A DNA stretch of 47,855 nt from Deinococcus malanensis (GTDB lineage Bacteria; Deinococcota; Deinococci; Deinococcales; Deinococcaceae). Below are positions 16,837-25,500 of the stretch, in pieces (positions within the stretch are counted from its first letter, which is position 1; each line of letters opens with the position of its first letter). A model generated the notes under the pieces. It did no database searches. It was not told the origin of the DNA and saw nothing but the letters and a program-made list of their open reading frames with translations. Location of the stretch: NCBI RefSeq assembly GCF_014647655.1, contig NZ_BMPP01000021.1, positions 1-47,855 of the forward strand, given 5' to 3'. The translations under genes and the position numbers were made by a program.

Positions 16837-17475
16837 TCAGCTCCGGCAGGGCCACAGCCGCGCCGACTCGGGATTGTCGAGGCCGCGCCGTAGGGCGAGT
16901 GCCACATCCAAGGTGACACGCCACTGATGCACGCGCCACTGGCCGTCTTCTCCCAGGCGCATCACCACGTCGACGCTACGCCGGCCCGACATCGGCCGGA
17001 GTGTTGCCGCGGCCCACTGGGCGTAGCAGTAAGAGTCCGCGAATGCGGCAATGTTGCCCTGGGGAGCATAAAAGTGCAGCGCCAGCCTGTGATTCCAGGT
17101 CACGAACCGCTGCTGGTTCCCGGAGGCGGCAGCACGTATGGCGTCGTCCAATGCCGCCTGAGCAAAATATGTAGTCAGACCGCTCGTGTCTCCGGTAAAT
17201 AGGGCATAGGACAGTTCCAGCAGAGCTTTCTTGTATGCGTCGGCCAGTTCGTCGCGTCGGGACTCGGCAGGAGGAACATACTGTGTCCGGTCGGGCGTCC
17301 AGTTAAGGTTTGAGAGGTCCAGGGACCGCGCCTGGATGACCGCCTGGGCCTCGGTCCGCAGGGCGGCTTCCTGCAGCCGCTCCTGAAGATGTACCCAGGG
17401 GCCGGTCAGCAGCATTCCGCCGAGAACAGTCAACAGACCGGTGAGCATCAGAGCGACCAGGATCCTACTTTTCAC
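16837..17475 (-). CDS. Membrane-anchored hypothetical protein
   Basis: A 212-residue protein not assigned to a family. One N-terminal hydrophobic segment (~6-26) would anchor it or serve as an uncleaved signal. The rest is soluble and probably extracytoplasmic, with an alpha-helical first part (ERLQEAALRTEAQAV) and a later beta-rich part (VDVVMRLGEDGQWRVHQWRV) recalling NTF2-like/SnoaL folds. The GTG start at 17475 overlaps the stop of the upstream lipoprotein gene (GTGA), so the two are translationally coupled. It is the last gene of the long minus-strand run and probably works with the lipoprotein and the large membrane protein. Confidence 0.7.
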   Translation of the reverse strand: MKSRILVALMLTGLLTVLGGMLLTGPWVHLQERLQEAALRTEAQAVIQARSLDLSNLNWTPDRTQYVPPAESRRDELADAYKKALLELSYALFTGDTSGLTTYFAQAALDDAIRAAASGNQQRFVTWNHRLALHFYAPQGNIAAFADSYCYAQWAAATLRPMSGRRSVDVVMRLGEDGQWRVHQWRVTLDVALALRRGLDNPESARLWPCRS

Positions 17476-18680
17476 CGTGAATCCTTGAAGAGGGGCGTCG
17501 TCACTCCTTCACCAAACAGCGCGAATCGGATGAACCGGGCCTTGGGAGGCAACACGGGGATCTCGTAACGTGCCCGTCCATCGACCACGGGAATCACATC
17601 TTCGCGCAAAGATCGCCCTTCGGCCGACAGAACGGTCGCGGTCACCCCGGTGCCCGTGTCGACCAGGGCGCCGTGCACTGTCACGAGGGGCCCCAGGATG
17701 ATCACCCGGCCCTGACGCTTCACGCGGAACGATCCTCGCCTGAGCCCGGGCCGGGCCGTCAGACCCACGCGAGCGGACTGCAGGGAACCAGCCTGTAGAA
17801 AGAAACGATACCGACCTGCACGGAGCGGTGCCACGTTCAGCGAGGCCTCTCCGTCTATGGCAGGAACCGTGGCCATGAAGCGGAGGTCCTGTGGCCCCAG
17901 CCCGATGTATGTCACGGCCGAACCTGTCACGATCTCATTGCCGCGCCGATCACGAAGGTTCTCGGCATCCAGGCGCCAGCCCCCCTGGGCATCAGCCCAA
18001 GCAATCTGAGCTGGTGCCTCAAGGACTCCGCTGCTGGCGGCTCCAGGCAACAGGTCTGTGACCACAAGTTCGCGCCGGGTCGCATCCGCGGTCACGCTGA
18101 CTTTCAGTTCCCCTACTCCGGTACCAGCGCGAAGTGGAGTCCACATCAGAAGGTGACGGGGCGTGGCCTCCCGCCGGGTGCTCGTTCCGTCCGGCAGAAA
18201 AGTGAGAATGCGCACGGGCCTCACCGGGACATTTCCAAATCGGTCAACCGGCTGGGCCACCAACAGTGGTCGTGGCCCCCCGACGACGCGTACCGCACGC
18301 GGTTGCGACTCCGCGTGGATACGGACGGCACTTCCTGCTTCCAACCGCAACATGCCACGCTGAGAACGTTGTCCAGCGGTCACACGATAGTGCAGTTGAC
18401 CCGCGCGATGGTAGGTGAGAGAAAGTGAGGCTCCGCCATTTTTCACGACGGTGCGGGCTGTAATAGGGCCAGCAGGGGTAGCAAGTTCCAGGGTGACGAC
18501 GGTTCCCTCCGGCAATGACCCGCGGGTGGAGTCCAAGACCTTCACCAATACCTTGCCTGAGACCTCCCGCGCCTGCACCTGGAAAGGCCCCACCAGTGGA
18601 GTTGGTGCCTCCACCGGCTGCGTGCGGCAGGCTGAAAGCACCAGGATGGCGCTCAGGGCCAGGACGGAAACCGTCCTCAC
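17472..18680 (-). CDS. Lipoprotein with Ig-like beta domains, unknown function
   Basis: The 402-residue product begins with a lipoprotein signal ending in LSAC (Cys at residue 18). The mature part is beta-rich and looks like several Ig/Big-like modules, with repeated patterns of short strands and VxGxxxT-type turns; no catalytic motif was found. GTG 18680 overlaps the stop of the upstream 1014-residue membrane protein by 4 bp (GTGA), and its own stop overlaps the next start in the same way. Such tight coupling of membrane protein, lipoprotein and anchored protein suggests an envelope complex. The surface-polysaccharide setting hints at sugar export or attachment, but the role is unknown. Confidence 0.72.
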   Translation of the reverse strand: MRTVSVLALSAILVLSACRTQPVEAPTPLVGPFQVQAREVSGKVLVKVLDSTRGSLPEGTVVTLELATPAGPITARTVVKNGGASLSLTYHRAGQLHYRVTAGQRSQRGMLRLEAGSAVRIHAESQPRAVRVVGGPRPLLVAQPVDRFGNVPVRPVRILTFLPDGTSTRREATPRHLLMWTPLRAGTGVGELKVSVTADATRRELVVTDLLPGAASSGVLEAPAQIAWADAQGGWRLDAENLRDRRGNEIVTGSAVTYIGLGPQDLRFMATVPAIDGEASLNVAPLRAGRYRFFLQAGSLQSARVGLTARPGLRRGSFRVKRQGRVIILGPLVTVHGALVDTGTGVTATVLSAEGRSLREDVIPVVDGRARYEIPVLPPKARFIRFALFGEGVTTPLFKDSR

Positions 18681-21600
18681 TCTTCGCCTCTTTTGAAATC
18701 ATGCACCCAGACTGCGTAACGACGGTCTCCCGCTAACGCAAAGGTTTCGGTGGGCTGTAAAGCGCGGGTCTGAACCTGCAGACCCTCCACGCTGCGCTTC
18801 ACGGCCATCAGGACGCGGTAACCGGGCGGCAAGTCTGCGCGCAGAGGCATGCGCTGCTGGTCGCCTGGGGCAAGAGAACGCGGCAGAAATGTATGGTTGA
18901 CCCAGGCCAGATCCTGACCTTGGTAGAGGCCAAGAAGCAGGTGACCAATGGTCGACTCACTGGTCCCAAGGTTGACGACCGTTGAGGCCACCATACGGAG
19001 CCCAGGTTCGGTCCACACGCCCAGGGTACGGGAGAGGTCTCGACTGGACACCACTCCCTTGGCATCCACCGCCGCACTGGCCACCAGGCGCTCAGTCACC
19101 ACGCTTTCCACAGCGTCGAACCGAATCACAAAAGGGGTGGTTTCACCGGGAAGAAGCTTGTGTATCACGGCTGTTTCCGCGTTGTTGCGCGCGATCTCAC
19201 GGCCCCCTGCGTCCCGGAGTAAACCTGTGATGGTGGTATCCGCCGGTCGCGCGTCCACGTTGGTGAGGGTGCCTACCATCGCAAGCTCGCGCTCTGCTCC
19301 ACCGTCTGGCGAGGGACGCAGGTAGCTCACCAGACGTACCGGGCCCAAGGAAAGCCGTGGACGGTCAAGAACGCTTCCCGCCTTGACCCCGACGCCCTGA
19401 AGGCGCCGGGCGGGGATAGCGTACGCGACCTGAGGCTGGACCATGAACCGGCCTGGTGGACGGGCCTGAAGGAGGGGTCGCGCCTGGATGCGCCAGCCTC
19501 TGGGCGTGCGGCGCAGATCGTGACGCAGAACATCCGTGAACTCTCCTAGCGCTGTGAACCACCGCAGGCGCACTTGCACCGTTGCCCGCGCCCCCACGAC
19601 GCCGGATTTCCCCTGGTAGCGCACGCGATCTATCTCAATGTCGCTGAGCTTGGCATAGCCCGTACGCAGCCCACCCTGGACCGACAAGTCAAGCAACCAG
19701 CGCTCCTCAGAGAGCTTTTCCAGTGGATCAATCAGGGTGTAGGCCGCGGCGAACCGGCGGAAATCAATATTGTCCCAGTAGCTCATCACGACGCGGTCGG
19801 GCGTCTGTGCCGCGTGCAGGGTCCTCCATGTAGACATGCCCACTCCCACCGCAAGGACAACCAGAAACGCGCCGCCCGCGAGCCGGATGGTTTTTACCCG
19901 CCCAGGGGGTAGAGTCCATCCGGCAGGGGGCGGCAGCACCGTGAGATTCACGTCGCTCTCCGGCAGTCGAACTGGCCGCTTCCACAGCAGCAGAAGCGAG
20001 AGCAGGGCGAGGACAGGGGCAGCAACGGGCAGCACCCCCCACATGGCGACCTGGTAGGGCGGGAGTTCGGGCCGGGGAAGCCGTTCCGGCAAGGGGGGAA
20101 TATCTTCGCGCTCCCACAGTGCGATCCCGTTTTCCAGTGTTCCCAGCCGGTGCCAGCCACTGAAATACAGCAACGGGTCGTAGAAAGCGTCGTTGCTGAA
20201 CACGTATTTGAGGTTGTACTTCTCGGGTACGGTCAGGAACCGGCGCAGACTCTCCAGTCCGGCGGTGCCGCTGAACTTGGCCCCTTCCAGGCGCTCGATG
20301 GGTGTGGCGGTCAGTTCCGGTAGCCGACGCGCAGAATGGTAGTTGCCGTCCGGCGTGCTGGCGCGCGTGTTTGCCGACAGCCACGCCATCTGATCTCCGA
20401 ACCCCAGGGTCAGATAGCGGTAGCGCCAATGCAGGTCTTTTTCCAGGAAATTCACGATCGGCGCGATATCAATCGGCTCAGGCTGGAATTTGCGGTAGCG
20501 CGTGAGGGTACTGACGGAGATCGCGCCGACGGTGCTGAACACCAGAAGCAGAGCCAGGGAGACGTTGAGACCGTGACGTGTCAGGACAGCGCGAAGCCAG
20601 GCGCCGAGCACCCCAACCCTGACGCTCTCCACAGCCAAGCCCACGAACGGCAGGATCAGGATAGTCGCCCAGAACGTGAAGCGGTCCAGGGTCAGGATGT
20701 CAAAAGCGCCGCGCAGGAGTGCCCTCGGCACGGGGGTGGTGCCTCCAGTGCCCAGCACGAACAGCAAACTCAGGCTGGCCACGATCGGCCAGCGCCATGA
20801 GCGCATCTGCGCCCAGGCAAAAGGCAGAAACAGGACCGTGCTGGCCCAGGGGATCAGCCAGAACACCAGTCCTGCCGCCTGGTTCTGAAGAAAGTTGTCC
20901 CGGCTGGCATGGGGAATGGGCACCTGTTCAATCGGATCTGCGCGGCTCCACAGCCAGTACGGCAGCACCACGATCACCAGCATCATGATGGTGAGCACGG
21001 CGAAGAGAACAGCCCGCCCGGCACGCGGCAGGATTATGGGGAGCGCTGCCAGACGCCCCCGTCCAGGCGGCAGCTCGCGCCACCGCACTGTGGCCAGAAC
21101 TACCACCAGCAGGGCCGGGGCGGTAAAGAAGACACTCCCAAACAGGGTCGTGACATGGTGGGCCGCCGTGGTGGCGGCCATCCACAGCACCGCGATGATC
21201 AACGCCCGTTTGTTACTGTCACGAACCCAGACCCAGCCGAAGGGAATGGCATTGAGCAAGAAGGCCAGTGAAAGCGTGGTGGGCAGCTGACCGAAGACAT
21301 GAACGGTCTCGGTGATGGAACTTGAAAGTGCCAGGGCCACGCAGGCGTACCCGGCCGCCCGGGCAGGCACGATCAAGCTGGAAAAACGGTAGACCCCGAC
21401 CGTGAGTAGCAGCAGGGCACCTAACTGCACCACCGCGAACCCAAGCTTGAGCCCCACGAACTTGCTGGCCAGTGCGATGAGGTAATGGGCGAGCGGAGGA
21501 TACGACACCAGCCAGAACCCAGTATACCAGCGAGGTTCCCAGGGATCGAACCAGTTCGCTGCGTAATGCGCACCGAAGAAAATATGAATCAGCGCGTCAT

Positions 21601-21721
21601 AGGTCCTGACAAACGACTGGTTGAAGAGCAGGGTCCCGTGCAGCAGCAGCACCATACAGAGCGCGACGGCAAGCAGACGCAGGCCGTCACGGGCTATGGA
21701 AGTGCTGGGGTCGGGGGCCAT
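18677..21721 (-). CDS. Large GT-C-like membrane protein (PTPS-related family)
   Basis: A 1014-residue protein. The first ~590 residues contain about a dozen membrane segments and resemble the '6-pyruvoyl-tetrahydropterin synthase-related' membrane family and GT-C glycosyltransferases. An early extracytoplasmic loop carries an Asp (RTYDALIHIFFGAHYAANW) and the PLAHYLIAL helix. A further membrane segment (~620-640) leads to a ~370-residue extracytoplasmic beta-rich tail. GT-C enzymes take sugars from polyprenyl phosphate on the outer face; the dolichyl-phosphate-glucosyltransferase-like gene at 25501 could make that donor (inference). It lies 59 bp after the REC gene. A TAGAAT -10-like box at ~21765 may be an internal promoter. 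Its stop overlaps the lipoprotein start. Confidence 0.75.
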   Translation of the reverse strand: MAPDPSTSIARDGLRLLAVALCMVLLLHGTLLFNQSFVRTYDALIHIFFGAHYAANWFDPWEPRWYTGFWLVSYPPLAHYLIALASKFVGLKLGFAVVQLGALLLLTVGVYRFSSLIVPARAAGYACVALALSSSITETVHVFGQLPTTLSLAFLLNAIPFGWVWVRDSNKRALIIAVLWMAATTAAHHVTTLFGSVFFTAPALLVVVLATVRWRELPPGRGRLAALPIILPRAGRAVLFAVLTIMMLVIVVLPYWLWSRADPIEQVPIPHASRDNFLQNQAAGLVFWLIPWASTVLFLPFAWAQMRSWRWPIVASLSLLFVLGTGGTTPVPRALLRGAFDILTLDRFTFWATILILPFVGLAVESVRVGVLGAWLRAVLTRHGLNVSLALLLVFSTVGAISVSTLTRYRKFQPEPIDIAPIVNFLEKDLHWRYRYLTLGFGDQMAWLSANTRASTPDGNYHSARRLPELTATPIERLEGAKFSGTAGLESLRRFLTVPEKYNLKYVFSNDAFYDPLLYFSGWHRLGTLENGIALWEREDIPPLPERLPRPELPPYQVAMWGVLPVAAPVLALLSLLLLWKRPVRLPESDVNLTVLPPPAGWTLPPGRVKTIRLAGGAFLVVLAVGVGMSTWRTLHAAQTPDRVVMSYWDNIDFRRFAAAYTLIDPLEKLSEERWLLDLSVQGGLRTGYAKLSDIEIDRVRYQGKSGVVGARATVQVRLRWFTALGEFTDVLRHDLRRTPRGWRIQARPLLQARPPGRFMVQPQVAYAIPARRLQGVGVKAGSVLDRPRLSLGPVRLVSYLRPSPDGGAERELAMVGTLTNVDARPADTTITGLLRDAGGREIARNNAETAVIHKLLPGETTPFVIRFDAVESVVTERLVASAAVDAKGVVSSRDLSRTLGVWTEPGLRMVASTVVNLGTSESTIGHLLLGLYQGQDLAWVNHTFLPRSLAPGDQQRMPLRADLPPGYRVLMAVKRSVEGLQVQTRALQPTETFALAGDRRYAVWVHDFKRGEE

Positions 21722-21780
21722 AGTGTGGGGTCGCGGGTCAGGCCCGTCTGGAAGGGGTCATTCTACGGACCTGGTGCCGC

Positions 21781-22143
21781 TCAAGCGGAGACGTGCCTTT
21801 CAATGATTCCCAGGAGGTCCTGACGGGAGAAGGGTTTGGTCAGAACGCCAACGGCGCCCAGTTCTCGTGCCTGGCGTTCGTCGCTCTCCTGCCCCCGGGA
21901 CGTGAGAATCACCACTGCAGGGCCCGGACGGCCTCTGAGCCGTTCGAGCAGCCCGAATCCGTCCAACACTGGCATGCTCAGGTCCGAGATAATCAGGTTC
22001 GTTTCTGGATGTTCATCCAGCTGGCTGAGTGCCTGCTCGCCATCACCGGCCATGACGACTCTGCATCCCAGACGCGTGACGACATGTTCGATGAGGTGCC
22101 GGATGTAGGGTTCGTCGTCCACTACGAGGACCGTGCAGCTCAT
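21781..22143 (-). CDS. Single-domain response regulator
   Basis: A stand-alone receiver domain of 120 residues: the acidic pair in LVVDDEP, phospho-acceptor Asp54 in IISDLSMPVLDG, Thr/Ser at VILTS and Lys103 in LTKPFS. It has no output domain, so it must act by binding another protein. Its start is one base after the stop of the STAS gene, which places it in the partner-switch operon. A receiver beside PP2C, RsbW and STAS genes suggests that a histidine kinase feeds into the phosphatase/kinase switch. Either hybrid kinase in the window could be the donor (inference). Confidence 0.88.
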   Translation of the reverse strand: MSCTVLVVDDEPYIRHLIEHVVTRLGCRVVMAGDGEQALSQLDEHPETNLIISDLSMPVLDGFGLLERLRGRPGPAVVILTSRGQESDERQARELGAVGVLTKPFSRQDLLGIIERHVSA

Positions 22144-22144
22144 G

Positions 22145-22480
22145 TCAGTGCGGCCCCGCCGGGCTGCTTTCCAGGGTGTCCTGGATGGGAATCACCTGAT
22201 TGAGTAACGTTAATTCCAGCACTTTCTGCACCATAGGACTCGGCGAGACGATCACCAGGTCGCCCCCGTGCTGCCGGGCGGACTTGAGCCCGGACACTAC
22301 AGAAGCCAGCCCCGCGGAATCCATGAAGTCAACGCCCTGCATCGTCACCAGGCAGCGGGCCAGGCCGGCCTCCCGCGTCTCCTCGAAGCACTCCCTCAGA
22401 CGGGGAGCTTCGTGAGCATCAAGACGTCCAGTAACAGTGATGTGCGCCGTACCCTGCGCGTATTGCGTCCATTCAATCAT
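22145..22480 (-). CDS. STAS-domain anti-anti-sigma factor (RsbV-type)
   Basis: A 111-residue STAS protein. The phosphorylatable block is GVDFMDSAGLASV with Ser55 in the SpoIIAA/RsbV position, followed by the usual VSPSPMVQKVLELTLL helix. The start at ATG 22480 has an AGGAGG ribosome site and overlaps the stop of the RsbW-like gene (ATGA); the upstream part of the open frame lies inside that gene. Family knowledge: the unphosphorylated form binds and neutralises an RsbW-type kinase, and phosphorylation by RsbW releases it. It is the more canonical of the two STAS proteins in the operon. Confidence 0.88.
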   Translation of the reverse strand: MIEWTQYAQGTAHITVTGRLDAHEAPRLRECFEETREAGLARCLVTMQGVDFMDSAGLASVVSGLKSARQHGGDLVIVSPSPMVQKVLELTLLNQVIPIQDTLESSPAGPH

Positions 22481-22857
22481 GCTGAACCTCCTGCGTCGAA
22501 GACAAGACGAACCTGATTCCTCTCCCCTACACGCTCGTAAGATACGGATTTGCTGCACCGCTGCACGAGCGGGAGACCATACCCCCCCTCCCGCAGTTCC
22601 CCCATTGGCCGCACCTCGGTCGCGGTCGGGTTAAAGGGGGCGCCGTCATCTTCGAGGATGACCTCGTATTCGCCTACAAGGTCACGAACTTCAAGGTGGA
22701 GTGTCCGCGCTCCGCCGTGGCGGATGGCGTTTCCAGCAAGCTCTGTGACCACCAGATCAACCAGCACCACCTGAGCGGCACGGGCACACTGCTGTTGCAC
22801 GAAGGCGCCAAGTTGTGCGAGCTGTGACGTATCGGCAGGAACGGTGATGGCGCTCAT
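22477..22857 (-). CDS. Anti-sigma factor serine kinase (RsbW/SpoIIAB-type)
   Basis: A 126-residue GHKL ATPase-fold protein. The N box (VVTELAGNAIRHGG), G1 box (LEDDGAPFNP) and G2 region (GGYGLPLVQRC) are all present, so it should bind ATP and phosphorylate STAS partners. Its start overlaps the stop of the SpoIIE-type phosphatase and its stop overlaps the start of the downstream STAS gene, each by 4 bp. In known systems the kinase holds a sigma factor, but no sigma factor is encoded in this window, so its real client is unknown. It could be a distant sigma factor or a non-sigma target in polysaccharide synthesis. Confidence 0.88.
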   Translation of the reverse strand: MSAITVPADTSQLAQLGAFVQQQCARAAQVVLVDLVVTELAGNAIRHGGARTLHLEVRDLVGEYEVILEDDGAPFNPTATEVRPMGELREGGYGLPLVQRCSKSVSYERVGERNQVRLVFDAGGSA

Positions 22858-23993
22858 GCGGCCTCCGGGTTGTATTGAACCAGAGCGAGGGTAAAATCGT
22901 CCGTGATGGTCCAGCCGCGCAGCTGACGCATGATCTCCCGGAACGTTCCTTCGCGGGTGACCTGACCATGCAGCACCGCTTCAAGGCGTGCAAGGCCAAA
23001 CAGTTCCGTGCCGCCTGGAGTCTCACGTTCAGCTTCACTGAGCCCGTCGGTGTACAGGCACAGCAGGTCACCCGCCTGCAGGCGCCCTTCCCGCAGGGGA
23101 TACCCCGGCAGCCGGAACGTGCCGAGTGGCGGGGCGGTCGCTTTGAGCGTTTCGACGGCCCCCGAGGCCCGGCGGATGTAGATGGGTGGATGACCCATAT
23201 TCAGGTACTGGAAACGTCCGTCCGGGTGGAATTTCAGCGCGGCAACACTCGCAAACATCTCTGCATCCTCCAGATATCCGTGCAGGCTGCGGGCAAGCGC
23301 TTCACCCACATCGTCATGCTCTACGGCCAGGACCATGTTGGACACGAACATGCCGGTAAACAGCGCCGCCGGGACGCCCTTCCCGCTGACATCACCAATC
23401 ACGATCCAGTCGCCGTAGCTGGCCAGGAAGTCTCCCCCAACCTCACGGGCGGGGCGCAGGAGGGACGTCACGGCATAGTGGCGGGGGAGCTGGAGGGTCT
23501 CCGGCACCACCCGCCTCCAGATTCGTGCGGCGGTAGCACGCTCATTTTCCGCCACTTCGGCCAAGATCCGTTCGGCCCGTGCCCGCATGGCCTCTTCCGT
23601 TGCGCTGATGAGGTCACCCAGCGTCTCCGCGAGACGAGCGTCACCCGCCGTGAACATGGCGGGCTTATCCCAGAAGGCGACCCAACCGTTGGTAAATGGA
23701 ACACCAAGCACGTGTTCGGGCGGCTGGAGCTCTCTACTTTCAAAGCCAAACACCCGTCCGGACGGACGGTCCTGCCGGTGCAGCCAGTCCGGTACGGGGG
23801 TCACCCACGACCCGTCGAGATTCAGGGCGCTGCCCCGGGCTCCCATCACCCCCTGTGCATCGCGCACCAGGTCCCACAAGCCCATCGCGTCGTTGGCCCG
23901 TACGGCCCGCTGCACAGCCTGCTGCAGGAAGACCACCTGGTCGTAGCAATCTCCAAGGGCAGTCATTGTGGACTGCATCAGGTCATCAGACAC
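22854..23993 (-). CDS. GAF-PP2C (SpoIIE/RsbU-type) serine phosphatase
   Basis: A 379-residue protein with an N-terminal GAF-like sensor region (~25-140), a short coiled linker (~130-155) and a SpoIIE-type PP2C domain (~160-375). The metal-binding acidic residues are present: Asp188 in VGGDF, Asp201 in GDVSGKGVPAAL, Asp316 in LYTDGLSEAE and Asp365/366 in TDDFTLAL. It should dephosphorylate the STAS proteins and so reverse RsbW action. It starts four bases after the stop of the first STAS gene and overlaps the RsbW start (ATGA). The upstream signal may be a ligand of the GAF region or the REC protein of the same operon. Confidence 0.9.
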   Translation of the reverse strand: MSDDLMQSTMTALGDCYDQVVFLQQAVQRAVRANDAMGLWDLVRDAQGVMGARGSALNLDGSWVTPVPDWLHRQDRPSGRVFGFESRELQPPEHVLGVPFTNGWVAFWDKPAMFTAGDARLAETLGDLISATEEAMRARAERILAEVAENERATAARIWRRVVPETLQLPRHYAVTSLLRPAREVGGDFLASYGDWIVIGDVSGKGVPAALFTGMFVSNMVLAVEHDDVGEALARSLHGYLEDAEMFASVAALKFHPDGRFQYLNMGHPPIYIRRASGAVETLKATAPPLGTFRLPGYPLREGRLQAGDLLCLYTDGLSEAERETPGGTELFGLARLEAVLHGQVTREGTFREIMRQLRGWTITDDFTLALVQYNPEAA

Positions 23994-23997
23994 CCGC

Positions 23998-24297
23998 TTA
24001 CACCGTTTCCTCGATAGGCAGGATGTGGTACAGCCCGGTGATCTCCAGAATCACCCGCACTGGGTCCTGCAAGCCCCGGATGCTGAACGAGTGTCCTGCC
24101 TCACGGGCTTTCTTGTACAGGTTGATCAACGCCGCGAGCGCGGTCGAGTCAATGAAATTCACATGGGTGAGGTCCAGCTGCAGCGGATGCTCGACCGGTT
24201 CGACCTGCGCCTTGAAGCGCGGCACCTGATGTGCGTCAAACCGCCCTTTGAGGGCCAGGACCGCGCGTTCTGTTTCCTGCCGTCGTTCAATATCCAT
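23998..24297 (-). CDS. STAS-domain protein, second RsbV-like factor
   Basis: A 99-residue STAS protein with the motif VNFIDSTALAALINL; Ser51 occupies the usual phosphorylation position, followed by Thr52. It opens the partner-switch block and is separated from the glycosyltransferase upstream by 42 bp. Divergence from the other STAS protein (22145-22480), both in the phospho-site and the flanking helix, suggests that the two are not redundant: one may be the RsbW substrate and the other a target-binding or scaffold partner (inference). Confidence 0.87.
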   Translation of the reverse strand: MDIERRQETERAVLALKGRFDAHQVPRFKAQVEPVEHPLQLDLTHVNFIDSTALAALINLYKKAREAGHSFSIRGLQDPVRVILEITGLYHILPIEETV

Positions 24298-24339
24298 ACT
24301 TCATTCCTTCCGGTGGCCAGCACGGCTGCGCTCTTGGCA

Positions 24340-25500
24340 TCATGGCTTTTTCTGCGTGGCCAGCAATGACTCAAAGTGCCGCATGTACGAATTGGTGACT
24401 TCATCCAGGGTAAGGCCAGCCGCCGCCCGGTGATTGGCGAGGCCAAGCTCCCATGCGTACTGCGGGTTTCCCAGGACGCGCCAGAGTGCCTCTGCGAGGC
24501 TGGTGGCGTTCCCTACCTCGAAGTATTCAGCGCAGTAGCCCTCCTCCTCAATCAGGTCACGCAGGTCACCAATGTTGGGCATCACCGATGCCCGGGCATA
24601 CTGACCTGCCTGGTGAAGCACGCCACTCGAGCCGGTGGTGCTGTTGTAGGGAAAGGCCACCACCGTGCTGTCCCGGAAGATGACCGGGACGTCCTCCTCG
24701 GCAACGTAACCCGTGTAGGTGATGTTGGGGATATCGCGGTAGTGCTCGCTCATGCTCTGGAGGTAACCCTTGGCGTTAGGGGAGTCGCTCCCGGCAATGA
24801 CCAGCCTCAGGCGTGGCTCGCGCTGCAGCAGCACCCGGTGCGCCTCGATCAGTTCCTCGACACGCTTGTACGTTCCGAATTTGCCAAAAGCCATCACGGT
24901 GGGGATTTCGGGAAGCTCCACGGGTTCTTCAGGCACCTCAAAACTTCCATGAGGCGCGAGGAACACATTCGTTGCTCCGTATTGCGTGCGCAGAATCTCC
25001 ACGTAGCGCGGAAGCGTCACCGCCAGGAGATCACTCTGCAGCAGCGCACGCGTAAATACCTGGCCGGCGGCCCTCGTGGCTGCGTCGAGCAGCTTGTTTC
25101 CCCCAAAGCCTGCCTTCTCAAGGTCGACGGTTTCGAACAGGTTATGCAGCAGGGTAATGGTCGGGAACCCTGAACGGCGCGCCAGCATCGGTGTAATCAG
25201 GCCGAGTGCGGCTGGAACGCGGCCGTCCCCGAACGATGCAAACTGCAGGTTGAACAGCACCACGTCCGGTTTGAGCCGGCGCAGTTCTTTTAGGATAAGG
25301 GCCGCGTTTCGCGGGTCATTGAAGTGCCAGACCCTGCGGACGTAGAACGGGTCAGGCTCCGCTGGACTGTCAATCCTGTCCGCCAGGACCGTCAGGCGGG
25401 TAACCTCCGGTTTGCGCCGGAAGGTCTGGGTGAGATGGTATCCATACTCGTTGAGGCTGCCGCGGCTGGGTGGATAGGCGGAGATGAGGGCGATGTGCAT
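24340..25500 (-). CDS. Glycosyltransferase family 4
   Basis: A 386-residue GT-B glycosyltransferase. The N-terminal Rossmann part opens with HIALISAYPPSRGSLNEYGY, and the C-terminal donor-binding part has MAFGKFGTYKRVEELIEAHRVL, a Lys/Arg-containing strand typical of GT4, and the late Ser/Thr-rich VVAFPYNSTTGSSGVLHQA loop. It should transfer a nucleotide-activated sugar to a lipid-linked acceptor on the cytoplasmic face; GDP-mannose is a reasonable donor given manC and the phosphomannomutase nearby (inference). It follows the GT2 gene with no gap and precedes the partner-switch genes in the same direction. Confidence 0.87.
   Translation of the reverse strand: MHIALISAYPPSRGSLNEYGYHLTQTFRRKPEVTRLTVLADRIDSPAEPDPFYVRRVWHFNDPRNAALILKELRRLKPDVVLFNLQFASFGDGRVPAALGLITPMLARRSGFPTITLLHNLFETVDLEKAGFGGNKLLDAATRAAGQVFTRALLQSDLLAVTLPRYVEILRTQYGATNVFLAPHGSFEVPEEPVELPEIPTVMAFGKFGTYKRVEELIEAHRVLLQREPRLRLVIAGSDSPNAKGYLQSMSEHYRDIPNITYTGYVAEEDVPVIFRDSTVVAFPYNSTTGSSGVLHQAGQYARASVMPNIGDLRDLIEEEGYCAEYFEVGNATSLAEALWRVLGNPQYAWELGLANHRAAAGLTLDEVTNSYMRHFESLLATQKKP

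Noticed and set aside
18730..18750. A second ACGCAAAG element as another c-di-GMP riboswitch
   Set aside because: It lies inside a coding region and lacks the GEMM stems and closing CTACCG.
21750..21775. TAGAAT box as a separate promoter for the 1014-residue membrane protein
   Set aside because: The -10 match is good but no -35 at proper spacing; mentioned with the gene but not called.
22875..24017. 380-residue open frame antisense to the SpoIIE-type phosphatase
   Set aside because: A long shadow frame in GC-rich DNA; all PP2C motifs lie on the minus strand.
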